Assembly: GCA_015039465.1 (NCBI GenBank)
Contig: MU130541.1
Coordinates: forward strand, 282,071 to 346,070
DNA length: 64,000 bases
Source: Phlegmacium glaucopus
Taxonomy: Eukaryota > Basidiomycota > Agaricomycetes > Agaricales > Cortinariaceae
Direction: 5' to 3'
In this document: positions 46,208 through 57,915 of the stretch, piece by piece
Layout: the number at the start of each line of letters is the position of its first letter
Position numbering within the stretch: the stretch's first letter is position 1
Translations under genes and position numbers: made by a program
Notes under the pieces: generated by a model
Told to the model about the DNA's origin: nothing
Database searches by the model: none
Seen by the model: only the letters and a program-made list of their open reading frames with translations

Positions 46208-46699
46208 TCAAGTACCTCGAGCAGCCTCGTTGGACCAGTTGCGATACTGCACGCACACACGGACAGCAAGGACGTTACCCGGCTGTGTGGCCCATGACTT
46301 GGTTAGTTGTAGTGCCATTGCATGATATCCGAGACTCACCTGCAAGGATTTTACAAGTTCGTGTTGTCGATCAAAGACAGCCCCAGAGTATCCCGAGAAG
46401 TTCGAGGACCCGATTCGATTACAGTGGCTGGTCCAAGCCAGTCTGTAATCTTTAGGCTCCCCTGACTGGTTGCCTGGAAGAATAACGACCTCAAACCAGC
46501 TCCAAGAAGAGGTCCCGTCGGTGGCATAACCCTGATCGTGCGAATAGGTATAGAGTTCAAGTTGTATTTGCTCGACGTAAGGGGTCATTCCCGCGGTGAA
46601 TGGTGTCGTCTTGAACCATATCTTCGAGGCTTTAGATGGACTGGAGGCTTTGACAGAGCACTTGTCGTTGCAGGGGAAAACGAGGACCTGATGAGGCAT
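46208..46699 (-). CDS. WSWF-type beta-rich protein of unknown function
   Basis: Two exons, 46699-46340 and 46282-46208, with a 57-nt intron; 144 residues. The core motifs are KIWFKTTPFTAG, VEQIQLELYTYSHDQGYA, SSWSWFEVVIL, AWTSHCNRI, VFDRQHELVKSLQ, then across the splice PGNVLAVRVCVQYRNWSNEA. I recall this order (WSWFE, W-x-SH-N-RI, H-E-L, V-x-VC, W-x-N-A) from many basidiomycete proteins of undefined function, probably a jelly-roll fold. The stop follows directly (GT-TGA), but a GT after CGAG could also extend it into another exon. An in-frame ATG is chosen; upstream frame without ATG suggests a possible earlier exon. Confidence 0.6.
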   Translation of the reverse strand: MPHQVLVFPCNDKCSVKASSPSKASKIWFKTTPFTAGMTPYVEQIQLELYTYSHDQGYATDGTSSWSWFEVVILPGNQSGEPKDYRLAWTSHCNRIGSSNFSGYSGAVFDRQHELVKSLQVSLGYHAMALQLTKSWATQPGNVLAVRVCVQYRNWSNEAARGT

Positions 46700-46849
46700 A
46701 ATGAAACAATACCCAGATGGCACTGTGCTAGAATACCGCACGGCATTTATGGGACAGCAGTGGTTCAAGACTCCGCCGGCTTGACTGGGACACTTCTATC
46801 ACGTATATGTTACATCACTTTCTATTGCAGATGCTCCAGAGCGCTCTAG

Positions 46850-48190
46850 GCATTTGGATGTTCTCAGGATTATCCCATTGAGTGGCAACTGAAACTAAAC
46901 TCAAATATAGTGACAATCCTCGCTAAACCCTAAGACGGAAATTGACGGTTCCTTAGTTGTAGTATGCGCTAGGGGGATTTGACAACTAGTCGATCGTGCG
47001 TTGGAGCTTGTGGGAAACGAGATGATGAAGTGTACGAGCAATCAATGCGAGAGACTCGTGAGTCAGTTTACGGGAGTGACCACAAGTTTAGTAGCTGGCG
47101 GTTCCGTTCGTTCAAAGTTCACCGAAACCGTTCATACGAATTGTATCCAAACCTGCATCTGTATGTGGGTTGTGCTATTTCGTCCTGTGGTTTTCATTGT
47201 CTTAAATATACATGTCTCTTCCAGAAAATAGCTTGCACTGGAATCGCATCATCATTGGTCATATCCTAGGGTGAGTTATGTATTTACAAGGGTATTTTGG
47301 TCGGTGTGGCATTTGCAGGATTTCTTGGCAAAGGTGCGTCCTTATTCTCTCTCCAATTCATCACCTTTTCATCCTTGTCCCAGATCATGTCGTTCTGGAT
47401 GATTTGTCCTTCTTGGTATTAGACGCAGACTTCTACAACGGCCTTAACTACTTGAAGCACCCCACGGGCTCGACGGCCGTCGAAGGTAGACATGCCCTTC
47501 TCTCCCTTTTCTCAAAGTTCTTGACTTGACCAGCCCAAAACCTCAATTCATGCAGAATTAAAAGCAGCTCATCCCAACGGGAGAGACTGATTCGCATATA
47601 TCTACTTTGTCTTTCATTATAGTCCGAGTCCAACTTGGGTTTCCAACTTACTTCAAGTCGGCACTCAAAGTCGGAACTCAAGTTAGCGCCAAGTTGGGCT
47701 ACCTTGAACCACCTATTGATATCCTGCGTACACCCCACGGCCATTTCTGTCTGCTGCATCATTTTTCTTCATACTTTGGTGCGGGAATTAGTACCTGGCA
47801 GCGGAAACCAGGAAGTTGGTGTTGAAGGATGAGAAGAGTGGGATTTATTATGTTTCGAGATACTTGGTTATCCTGTGACAGAGAACAAGACGCTGATGTT
47901 TTTACTTGTGGCTGAGTTGTATCTATGTGGCCGTTGATGAGCGGATTTGTCGTCGAGATTCAAAGAGGATCCACGTATGCAGGTTTATTAAGCTCTTCTA
48001 TAGTAAATATCGCCTTTCAACACAGAACTTGAACCTCACCAAGATGTTGCTGGAACTTCTGTCCCAATTTCAAGAAACAATATCATATCGTATCAATATT
48101 TTCGAGAGACTTGACACAACGACATACCCTAGTATCTCGACACTGTAGACTAAAAAAACAAGCTCAAAGCACTCGAGAAGAAAAGATTCA
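46850..48190. other. Possible small plus-strand gene, unresolved
   Basis: Between 47220 and 47510 a plausible spliced frame reads ILVGVAFAGFLGK, then (48-nt intron) DHVVLDDLSFLVLDADFYNG and YLKHPTGSTAVE before another donor at 47510. It has no recognised family, start or end. The rest of the stretch shows no gene. Confidence 0.25.
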
Positions 48191-48194
48191 ACGG

Positions 48195-51100
48195 TCAGAA
48201 AATCGGAATATTAATGTTAATAGAAGGATGGAAGAAGTTGATCACGTTGCCCTCTGCGTTGGCGATATCATTCCCAACCTGACTCACTGTGTGATTAACT
48301 TGGTTCCCCACCTGGCTCACGGTGTGAACGACTTGGCTCGCCGCCTGGCCAGTTACCTGGATGGCTTGATCCACGGCCCCGCTGGCTGCACCGGCAACTT
48401 CGTTCCCCACCTGGGCCACTGTGTAGACGACCTGACCCCCAACCTGGCTCACTGTATGGACGGTTGCACCGGGGACTTGCTCCACAGTGTGGACAACTTG
48501 GTTCCCCTCCTGGCCCACGGTGAGGATGACTTGGCCCGCCGTATTGGTGATAGTATGTGCGACTTGGCCCCCGACCAGACCCACTGTGTGGATGACTTGG
48601 CTCCCCACCTGGTCGGCTCTGTAGACAACTTGGCCCACCGTATGGAGCAACTGCTTCACCCCCTGTTTCCCTGTGTTGATGGCGTTGGTAAAATCGACCC
48701 CGACATTAGTCATAATGTGGCGGACGTCATCGATGCCCTTTCCGAAGACAAGCCCAACTGTGTTGGCTACATCACCAACCTCAAGCCCAAAAGTCTTTGC
48801 AAGCAGGGCAGCGTCACTGAAAATATGTCAGTTACTGTCTTCTGTAACCAGTGAGGCGTTCCTTACCCGCATACTGATCCAAGATCGCTGCCCCAATCGT
48901 GCAATATTTGAACGACTTGATGAAGACCAGCCCCAAGGTCCTTCATAATCGGAATGAGATCATCAACGGCCATGTCGAATACATCACCAATCTCCTTCAT
49001 CACTTCACCCATTCCGCATGCAAAGTGGTTAACAAGCACCTCGCCGATATGGATAGCCGCCAAACCAATCGATTTGAGGACGACGACGACTTCCTTGACA
49101 CCAGCCTCGAGCGAATGCAGAATCTTCATCGCAAAATGGGATGGGAATAATGACGCGATCTTGTGTTCAAGCCGCCGGATGAGTTCCTCGAGCCCAGTAA
49201 AGTCAACATCCAAAATGAATGTGTGCCTTCCCAAATCCCATCCGAACAGACTAAGATCCCCAGTAATAGAAAGCTCCCAAGTAGCTTTGGACCAGTTGAC
49301 CTCAGTCCCCAGTGACAGTGCAAATTCGGCCTTTTCGATGGAGGGAAATTCGATGGTGCCTATCAGGAAGTGTGGGATTGTGAGAGCTAGCGTGCAAGAC
49401 ATAGACAAACTGAACATGTCCTTGTCTGCGATGATGTCCAGCTTTGCTCCACCCACCCAAGCGTAAATAAATTCGTGAATCTCCACACCCTTGTCAGATA
49501 TTTGAGCAGAAATACCGGCCGAAAGGCCAAGGAAATAGACCTCTGCCGAAAGATCGCATCTAAACGAGTCTATCGTAATCGTCATATCGATAAATGGCCC
49601 TTTGCTTGGGGAGGACACCTGAAAAACAGCGAATGACCGAGGGCCACTTGTAGGGAACACGAGAGCATTCTTGATGTGCCCGTCAACGTGGACGCGGGTG
49701 GGAGATATCTCGATGTCAAATGAAGCATTGAACTCAGAAGGTGACGGCAGACTCAAGGAACCCGCCAACCCGAACCCTTGTGGGACTAAAATATTCCCGA
49801 CATAGAATCTCTGAGGGGCGATGTGGAACGAAAGATCGGCAAAAGTACCATTCACGTTTCTCGGGACATTCTGGCCATGGCTGCCGAACCCGGTAAGTGC
49901 CTGACTGAGCGAAGGATATCTGGAAAAGGGGCGTGAATGTAAAGACAGGGAATATCTCGTAGATTGTTCGGCATGAGGGCTACTTACGTTTTGAACGAGC
50001 CCATGACACCGCAATGAGATAAGCTATCCTGGTCGAAATGGAAAGCAATACTGTATGGATTATCAGCATGGAGCCACTCTATAGGTTGGAGCGCTCACCT
50101 CCCAGCAAATATTTGTTCACCAACACAGAACTGAACCTGACCACAGGCGGACAGCTCAGATGGTACCGGGAAATCTACTGAGAAACCGATACTAAAGAGA
50201 ATATCATTGAAATTCAGGCCTTTGCACTTGAAGGCATTCTCCAATGTCGAAAGTTGGAAGGTGAGATCAATTTCAGGGTCAGGGACCAGGTCGGAGACTT
50301 CGACGGAGAGAGTAAAGTCGGTCTCGAACGGCTCTGAGGAGAGGTCTGGGATATTGATGTGTTTAACATCACCTATGGGCTAATCAGCAATTTAGTGGTA
50401 AAACCACAAAGAAATCTTACCCTGCATGAAAAACTGGAGGTCACTGTTGATATACTTAACCCCCATGTAACCAGAGAGGGTCATACCGTCGCAGATTATG
50501 TCGCCAGTCTTGACGTATAAGTCAAGGAAATTCTTGCCGAAGGCACCCGAGATATCTATGTGATCACCAACCTCATTCCTTAAGCGGCGTAGCGGACCTT
50601 TCGAGTCCAAGGTCAGGGTTACAGAGAGCGCTACGCTGAGGCCATTTTGACCCACTGTTGTATTGATTGGGAATGACGGGTCAACCGCATTTGAGATGAT
50701 GATGGCTGCGGCACCCAGCGAGACTGGGAGGTCCCGGATGCCAACCAGGGAGAAAAAGTCGGCGCTGGATAAGTTGAAGTTCAAGGAATACTTCCACGAT
50801 TTCGCCTGTTCTTTCCAGCACTCCAAAGATAGAGAGTGGACGATGAGGAAATCGATTTTCGCCTTGAAGGCGAAAGACGTACGACTCGGTTGATACTTAA
50901 GCTCGATGATGCACGGAGGCAGTTCGAAATTAAAGTTGTGCAGTCCAGGTATGAGTGTCAACCCACTCTCAACTGAGGATAGATCGCCCTTGATGTTAAT
51001 GTCGGACATGCGAGCAATGATGTCGGGGACAGAGATAGAGCCATCATATTCAATTTTACCCAACCACGACGCCCCACCGGTCGCGGTCATCGCAATGGGT

Positions 51101-53497
51101 TCGTTTCCGGGGGTTTGCAATGGAGGTTGAGACGGAGGTGGTGATTGATCGTCCGAGTCATAGGTCAGGTCAACCTTGAGGTCGGAAGCACCGTCGAATG
51201 ATAGATCAGCGGAAAAATTGACCCCCGGCGACATTGGATAGTTGAAGTCGAGGCTGAGATTCTCGAGTACCACCGACCCCCAAAGTAGGAGACGTCTGGA
51301 TGAGACAACGGAGACCGACATATCGCTTAGTGAGTACTTGCCATCTCTATGAGACAACGTGGCCGAGGCACTCGCAAGCCCTATATCAAAGAGCAGCGAC
51401 AAGTTTGGTGGAATATATGACCTGGACCAATCTTTAACGCAACATGAGCAAGCGTAGTTATGCGATGGAAGACTCAGCCTACCACGGATGTCAAACATGC
51501 GAATTAACCCTCCCAATGACAAACCCTCTTCCCCAGTCTCACGAAACGTCACCTGCACGGAATCGTCAACGCCTTGGACTGAGGACACTTTTCCAAGAGT
51601 AATCGAAACGGCACAATTCACGTCTCCCGTGATGGCTGCATCGATGCAGGCTTTAATTTCTCGTCCAGCCTTTGCAAATCTCATCAGAATATAATGACTA
51701 CCCCATGCCCAAGTGTGTTACCTTGTTGAAGGGACTTGTAATATCGACGCTGATACTTGGCAATGACAATACAAAATTCTCTGTGGGACGCAAGGGATCA
51801 GAGGCTGAAGGCTCGGTAAAGAGGACACTGACTAAAGATGTCGAGTGGATCTTTGATGCTCATCGTCATCGCGAACCGCGAGAGCGACCAACCGCTTGCA
51901 TGAGACCCCTCGATGATCGTGCGGTCGATACTGGGCTGGTCCAAAATCGAAGTAAATCCATGAGGAAGGACTACGTCCTCTTCCAAGTGGCGAAAGAGGG
52001 AATTCAGGGTCAAAGGCCGCCCTAGTGTAGAAATGTTGAAGCTGATGAACGGAAAGCTGACTTTGAGGAAAACGACAAGTGGGACTTGGTCAATTTCGAC
52101 TATTCCCGAGCCCCATAGAAAGAACTCGTGATCGTGAAAAGGACTTGTTGACTGGATGCTCAATGAAAGGTTTCCGACTTCAAATTTGTGATCGATCTTC
52201 CAATCATGGACTTTAAACCCAAGGCCCAGAGAATTAACATCGTGTCCGACCCAGCCCAAAGACGCATTCGAGATGGCCAGTTCGTCGGAAAGGTTGGATA
52301 TACCAGGGAAGCTTGCGACGTGGAGGATGGTTGATGAACCTGTGAGCTTCAGCAGCTCAGTGATCGAAGGCTCATGGCCAATTTCAGGCTGAATGGCCAA
52401 TTCAAAACATGTTTTCGATCCCGAAAGTCCAGCCGACAAGCAGAACGGGATCTGGTTCAATTGCCCTCCCAATTCGAATGCGGTCTGACCAAGGAAGTAG
52501 GTGTGAGCTCGTACGGTTTGCTTGATGGATCGAAGGGGATCCCTACCTGATAATCCTCAGGAGAATTAATAACTGACAAGACGACGCGCAGACTGTCGAC
52601 ATACAACGACTCATTCATCAGTATAGCCCAGTTCGATCCCAAGGCTTTCCTGTTGAACGGAAAACCGCTGGAAACTTGCATGAGATAGCTCTTGGATTGT
52701 ATTGTTTCGACAACAAAGCTTGAAGTGTGCGAAGGTGCGACCGAATGTTCCAATTCCTCGAGACCTAGAACTGACATGAGCGAGGAGCTCAGCCTGAGCA
52801 GAGAAGCATACCTGGAACTCTGATCTTGCTCAGTTGCTCTGAGTACTGAAATTTGTCTTCGAAGAAGGTGGCCAATAACTCTACTATCGAGTATGAACCC
52901 CGAAATGTCGTCTTGAACACAGTGGTTCCTTGGAAAAAGTCTGGTGTAAATTCGCCAATAATCTTTACGTGACATCGGATTAATCAGCGGAGAGCGATGG
53001 AATAGGGAGCAATTGAATGCCACGTACGTCATGTCCACTGAAGAGACCAGAATAAGTACCACGCAGGGTCCTCGAAAAGGATACCGGTTGCTCTATGGTG
53101 ACCGTTAGGTCGCTCAGTGCAACATTATATGGCGGCTTAGGAGAGTAAGTTTCTAGGGCAAACTTCCACTCCAGCAGCGGGTCGGGGTTGGTTGTTCCAA
53201 CTTGGAATGAGATCGATGTGATATCCTTGATATCTTCAATATGTACTAGCCTGAGGATCGGATTAGTGCTGAGACAGCTGAGGAGCGTCAAAAAGTGACG
53301 TACGACCTTTGTGTAACAACCTTGATATTTTTCGCAGTCAGACTGGATGAAGTCTGGATAGGAAGGGTGGATAGAATTTTTGTGGTCCAATCCTGATCGG
53401 TCTGACCTACGAAGAGGTTGACGAGGCCAACAAGATTGAGAGCAGACCCGCCATTTCTGAGATGGTCGAGGAGCTCTGGAAATGTAACATCTTCCAT
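48195..53497 (-). CDS. Giant beta-rich protein with C-terminal 11-residue amphipathic repeats
   Basis: Eleven exons (53497-53307, 53250-53028, 52962-52812, 52770-52547, 52484-51833, 51780-51722, 51669-50421, 50372-50099, 50050-49988, 49919-48867, 48816-48195). They join in frame to 1,586 residues, with introns of 41-68 nt. It starts MEDVTFPELLDHL. Most of the protein alternates short helical L-L-x-x-L pieces (SIVELLATFF, SITELLKLTG) with long stretches of hydrophobic/polar beta strands (VTIEQPVSFS, FNFELPPCIIELKY), suggesting repeated beta domains. From about residue 1310 it turns helical (IRRLEHKIASLF, AIHIGEVLVNH). The last 170 residues are 11-mer repeats (QVVHTVSQVGN). No signal peptide or known domain. 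It is divergently arranged with the 301-aa gene, about 437 bp apart. Function unknown; membrane or lipid contact is inferred from the repeats. Confidence 0.8.
48230..48690 (-). repeat. 33-bp coding repeat (11-residue QVVHTVSQVGN units)
   Basis: About twelve imperfect units of pattern h-T-V-x-Q-V-G-x-Q-V-h in the giant protein's tail. Hydrophobic residues recur every 3-4 positions, as in 11/3 amphipathic helices of LEA-like and lipid-surface proteins. The DNA also has an open frame on the other strand across the array (48111-48854), a side effect of the repeat composition. Confidence 0.85.
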
Positions 53498-53934
53498 TGG
53501 GCCTTTGTCAGCCAAGAGTATTAGCGAGTAGAGAAGAAGTGAGAGTAAACAATGAGTGTGTGATAATCCTGTCGGTCCTTTATCTTGGTAAAACCCAAAC
53601 ACTCAGATATGCTGAAAAGAGCCTGCATATTTTAGGAATGCCCTGAGGCACAGTTTCTAATCTGATCTCGAATCATAGCGAACAGTTTCGAGACTAGTAG
53701 GCAAGGCCATGAGTGTGTATTCAACATATCACACACGTCACAACATTGGCACACAATCTCCGATCCAGCCACATCGCTGGTTGAGTCGAACCAGGTCGAA
53801 CTCAATCGCAATGTATCAGAAGATCCCAAGTTAAACGTTCCAGGTCTAAAAACTTCGATAACAAACAGAGTCCTCGAGGTATGCAATTTGGTTTGTCCTG
53901 CAGAATCTATCACTCATCTTCATCTGTCTCCTAG
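53498..53934. promoter_or_regulatory. Shared divergent promoter region
   Basis: 437 bp separate the ATGs of the giant-protein gene (minus) and the 301-aa gene (plus). A 93-codon minus-strand frame (53913-53632) fills much of it. It might be an upstream exon of the giant gene, but no splice linking it cleanly was found. Confidence 0.4.
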
Positions 53935-54961
53935 ATGCGCTACGTCGTCCGTGACCATATCTTGCTGCAAATTCCTGCCGCCGCTAAGCGACAGGGCGAC
54001 ACCCCTGCCTATAGCATACGTGACTGTGCTGTCCAGATTCAAAACCTCAGCGATGCCTCAATACCTCGCATGAAGGCTCAGCATTTTACTCACACTACGT
54101 ACGTTTTGCTTCTCCATAACCTCTATTCATACCATGACTGACTCCTTGAATTCATAGCATTGGTGTCGACCAAATTATTCGTACACATGTCAACTCCAAT
54201 CTACGAGACATTCCCCTCTGGCTTGACGGGCATGCAGATCTCTATACCAGTTCAGCCCTCTCTTCCGATGACGCCCTCGTCAAGATCATAACACCCAGCG
54301 CATTTGCAGGGGGCCTTATCCATGTACATCCGTCGTCGGAATGCCAGTCAGCTTTCCAACAAAAGCGTACCGCCGCTGCCGTGCCATACGGACTCAATGG
54401 CGGTGTGGACCTCGGCGAAATGGTTATCGCCACCGTTTCTACCATCCGTCAGGCCCTGGCGCACACAGGCTGGTTGTTCTTCCCAGCTTTTGTGGGTGAG
54501 TATGGGCCCCAAGACCCTGGTCGTCTATTGTACATGCGATCGCAGGAGTTCTCTCACCTTGTCGACCAGCCCATCGAATGGACTTCCTCTCCTGTCCCCG
54601 CGGTGCGTGTGCATTTCCTAACTCTTGGGCGGAATCGTATGATTTGACTGTTTAAACCACGTAGTCTTCTCCTAATTTGCCGCCTGGTTGGACAGATTTC
54701 CCTCAAGATTGCGATGCTGTGATACACATTGTAAAAGCAATTACGGAAATAAATGAAGTGGACGTCAAGATAGGCGAAGAAAGTGGCGAGCTCTACTTAT
54801 TGGAGGCAACGGGACCGCTCTCCGTGAGCTTTTATCTTTACAATATCGTATCCGACGACCTTTTTACGATTACTGAGCCAAATACCTATGACGCTATCCT
54901 TGAAAAAATTCGCACTGACTTTGATGGTTTGAAAATAGCAGAATTCATCGAGGACGCATAA
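53935..54961 (+). CDS. Unknown 301-residue protein
   Basis: Exons 53935-54098, 54158-54602 and 54665-54961 join in frame, with introns of 59 and 62 nt. It starts MRYVVRDHILLQIP. The middle holds VNSNLRDIPLWLDGH, an A-rich patch (QQKRTAAAVPYGLNGG) and GWLFFPAFVGEYGPQDPGR. The third exon is acidic with alternating strands and helices (VDVKIGEESGELYLLEATG, FDGLKIAEFIEDA). No signal peptide, membrane helix or recognised motif. An acceptor-like TCTGTCTCCTAG precedes the ATG, so a 5'-UTR intron is possible. A decayed copy of its last 90 bp lies 150 bp downstream. Confidence 0.7.
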
Positions 54962-55102
54962 GGTCAATAGTGTTAGATACCGTGATACTTGCGCTTGGTT
55001 ATTGTATATGTTTAGTTACAGGCGTACAACATCTTCCTTTGCTGATCTGCTATGCATACAATTGGTGAAGGCGTGCAGTGTGTAATGGAACTAGTGATGC
55101 AG

Positions 55103-55203
55103 TTCAACTGACCCACACATCTATGACTCGGATGCTATCCTTGACAAGACCCGTACTGGCTTTAACGGTTTGAAAATGCAGAAATTCATTGAAGCAGAGT
55201 AAC
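55103..55203 (+). pseudogene. Duplicated 3' end of the 301-residue gene
   Basis: CTATGACTCGGATGCTATCC...GGTTTGAAAATGCAGAAATTCATTGAAGCAGAGTAA parallels the final codons of the upstream gene (DAILEKIRTDFDGLK...EFIEDA-stop) with substitutions and one lost base. It is a tandem-duplication scar. Confidence 0.75.
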
Positions 55204-55441
55204 CCTTGATTATACTTTGTTGCACTCGCTGATCTGGTGGTGTACACCCGTCATTACCTACCAAAATGTCAATCTGATACCCTTGTGAATTCACCTTTCC
55301 ATTATTCACCTCGTAGATCTTCTCCAAATTTTCACGCAATGCTCTGCCAATACGGTCACTACTAAAGCTATTCACACGAAGCTGAGTCCTATATTTCACG
55401 TATTTCGTCTCCGTCGTGATATGTATGTTCCGCTTCTGCAT
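55121..55441 (-). CDS. Doubtful 106-residue ORF
   Basis: An ATG-started frame with plausible amphipathic content (ALRENLEKIYEVNNGKVNSQ). Its last third lies antisense to the duplicated 3' end of the neighbouring gene, which argues against a conserved protein there. No family recognised. Confidence 0.25.
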   Translation of the reverse strand: MQKRNIHITTETKYVKYRTQLRVNSFSSDRIGRALRENLEKIYEVNNGKVNSQGYQIDILVGNDGCTPPDQRVQQSIIKGYSASMNFCIFKPLKPVRVLSRIASES

Positions 55442-55596
55442 ACCTTCTGTGGTCGAAATTGGGTCTAAATAATATACGCAAAAATGATCTCGACAACGTT
55501 GTCAATGTGAAACATTGACTTCACAATCACGAAATGGGCCACAATGCTAAGAAATAGCTAATTACAACAACCCAAACCAGATGCTCCGTCGTCCTT

Positions 55597-56549
55597 TCAA
55601 CTTGCAGGAAAGTTGCCGGGATTCAAACCTAGAAGTACCATGATCCCTTCGCATCTATGAGGGCATGGGGGTATGAAGTCGAAGGTCGTGGGCGTGCCCG
55701 GGATCCTCTGATAGGCTAAACCGTGAGCACTGTTCATATCGATGCCAAATTATAATTTGAACGTAGAAAGGGATGAAGTGCATCACTCACGTAGCAGGAC
55801 CCGGAGGCAGCACATTTGCTACAAGGTAAAAGAACCAAGTTTCAGCACAATTCCCAAAGTACTGCCTTGTCGGGTGGTCCCAGATATTTTGCAACCTTGG
55901 GTCTCTTCGCAAAGCGGCCCTTCTCTCATTCCTAACGCGACTCTTGTTCTCGATTCTACACAAGTTGGCACCTAGGATGCAGTAGTCATTGGGATCTTCA
56001 AAGTAAGCAAGCGCTACCGTGAAGAATCCGTTAGTCCCAGCCGGAGAAAGCGTGCAACAGAAATATGAATATATCTCGGCGAGTGGTTTGCAGAAGTTGT
56101 CTCGGGTATCAGTCGTGAGACGGGGATGGGCAACGGAAAAGATCCATCCTATGAAGTCGAACAATGTGATCATTGGGAAACCTTGACCGTATGTTTTAAA
56201 TGGAAGATTGGTCGCTGGCAATGGTGGTAATCGCGGGAGCGAGTGCCTAGCTGGGCTAGCTATTTATCGTACAATAGAACAAGTTTCCAAAAGGCAATTG
56301 AGACGTACAACTGGGGTGTTACTCTGAGAGTCCAAACAGGGTGCAGTAAAAGAGCTTGAGCGGCAGGATCGATAATGCCATAATCCCCAGGGCTTTGTAT
56401 TGTCCTCAAGAGGAAATTTCGGACCTGCGGAAAAGGATGAGTTCAGACTGGAATATCATGCCAGATCAAAATTGTGAGACCCAGGAGTAACTCGCGGTTG
56501 TTCCTTGTGTGAACGAGAGTTTGTTATTGAAGAATTGGGGTGCCGCCAT
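55597..56549 (-). CDS. Putative cytidine-deaminase-fold zinc protein
   Basis: Four exons, 56549-56481, 56424-56309, 56255-55791 and 55729-55597, join in frame to 260 residues; introns are 56, 53 and 61 nt. It starts MAAPQFFNNKLSF. A proline-rich hinge (RLPPLPATNLPFK) lies near residue 75. The C-terminal half carries FGNCAETWFFYL near 205 (C-A-E: zinc ligand plus proton-shuttle glutamate) and, after the last splice, FIPPCPHRCEGI near 240 (P-C-x2-C: two zinc ligands). This CAE...PCxxC pair is the signature of the deaminase superfamily. Spacing is short, as in toxin-type and fungal accessory deaminases, so the substrate (free nucleoside, RNA or DNA base) cannot be named. No signal peptide. Its left neighbours belong to the accessory gene cluster. 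Confidence 0.7.
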
Positions 56550-56949
56550 GATCAGTTGCGATACGTGGGGTTTAGTAGTTACAGTCTCGGTGTCCGGCCT
56601 TATAAGCACTATGGCCATTTCGGTGGTCCGGGGGACCGGGACCAGGATCTTAGTACTAACGCCAGAGACGAACTGGGGTTTTCGCGATCGTGCATGCATG
56701 AAAAATTCTTGAATATGATCCAAACAGACGACGACTCGGAGAGTTGATGATCATGGGGTTGTTGATAGTGCTTCTTTTGAACTTGAATTTGGCAACTAAA
56801 ATTCATTCAATCCCCTCCCTAGAACCGCTATCTCATTCCGCTGATTTCGGATTGCCTGGCGCCGTCAATACATATAGATAACAGAGAAAACTGAGCCAGC
56901 AAAGAGTCATCAGTTCACAATAAAATTCACATCGTTTTACCTTTTACAG

Positions 56950-57180
56950 ATCACCTCTCGGTGAGCCCACGAGCCTCATTACCCCCCACCACTCATCATC
57001 CAGGATGTAGGCATACGCGAAACCCAGACCATCATTTCTTCTTATCGACTCTCCCTTTTTGGCAGAATAGTCCGTATATACCAGGAAGCTTCCAAAACAT
57101 CTGACAGCAGCAGCCTTCGCTTCCTGTAAGGTAATGGTAATTTAAAATGTCTTTCGAAAGAAAAGAGAAAGGGATCGAAA
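56950..57180 (-). pseudogene. Gene A, exon-2 remnant (copy 3)
   Basis: On the minus strand after an acceptor TACCTTACAG: EAKAAAVRCFGSFL, then IRRNDGLGFAYAYILDDEWW, the gene A exon-2 core with the RHFGLKVS part deleted. It ends in unrelated sequence. The intron is recognisable upstream, but no exon 1 is attached. Confidence 0.75.
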
Positions 57181-57800
57181 GATACCTCTGTTGGAATGGT
57201 GGATTCCGCGTGCGAGCTGCAAGGAGCACGGACCAGCGGGTATTAATAAGCACGTAGTTAGGGTATATAAGGATGAGTACAGTATGTAGTTACTCATCCG
57301 TTTGCAATGAGTTAACACTATCTACTCTGCCAAACGGAATTGTATTAGGTCTACAAACAGTGCAACTGGTATTTTTACAACCTCATGTGTAGGAAGAAAT
57401 ATCTTGGCAAAATACCAGGATCCCGGTGTGACGACTCGGAAAAGATACAACAGTGACGGGTTAAATGGCTGATGTAACACTTTAGTCTAAGTTTTAGTCA
57501 CACAGAGGAATCAAATGACGGTTTAAACGATATGAGATTCACTAAAGAAAAAACTATCTAAGTTCTGTACTGCTTTTATACTAAAAGGTTCAAACAATAA
57601 TCACATGTAAATGTGTTTAAGGAACAAAAAGGAGGTCTGTAAGGTCTTGTTAAAATGAAGGGTAATATGAACAAGGAATGAGATCAGGCATTTCGAGTAC
57701 ATGTGAATATTTCATGAATAAGACGAAATGAAAGTGAAAGATAAAAGATAAGTAAAATAAGAATAGAAACTCAAGAATGTTGTGACGAAATTGCGGGTCG
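57181..57800. other. No gene recognised
   Basis: AT-rich DNA separating the two gene A remnants; probably inserted or rearranged sequence. Confidence 0.4.
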
Positions 57801-57809
57801 TTACACCCG

Positions 57810-57915
57810 GTTTATTGATAGGGATCATTTTTTGACAGCAAAACATCACTTTGGGTACATGTCACGCGTCATGCCTGGGTGTGTATTAGTGACCTTGACT
57901 ATGGCCTCCGATGAT
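57810..57915 (-). pseudogene. Gene A, exon-1 remnant
   Basis: The reverse complement matches the gene A stretch around VANTHSQARRVPKVTFCCQ, with CpG-to-TpG-like and other changes. It is separated from the exon-2 remnant by about 630 bp of unrelated DNA. Confidence 0.7.

Noticed and set aside
48111..48854. 247-residue plus-strand ORF
   Set aside because: It lies antisense to the repeat tail of the giant protein. Its regularity follows from the 33-bp repeat, and the minus frame joins cleanly to ten other exons.
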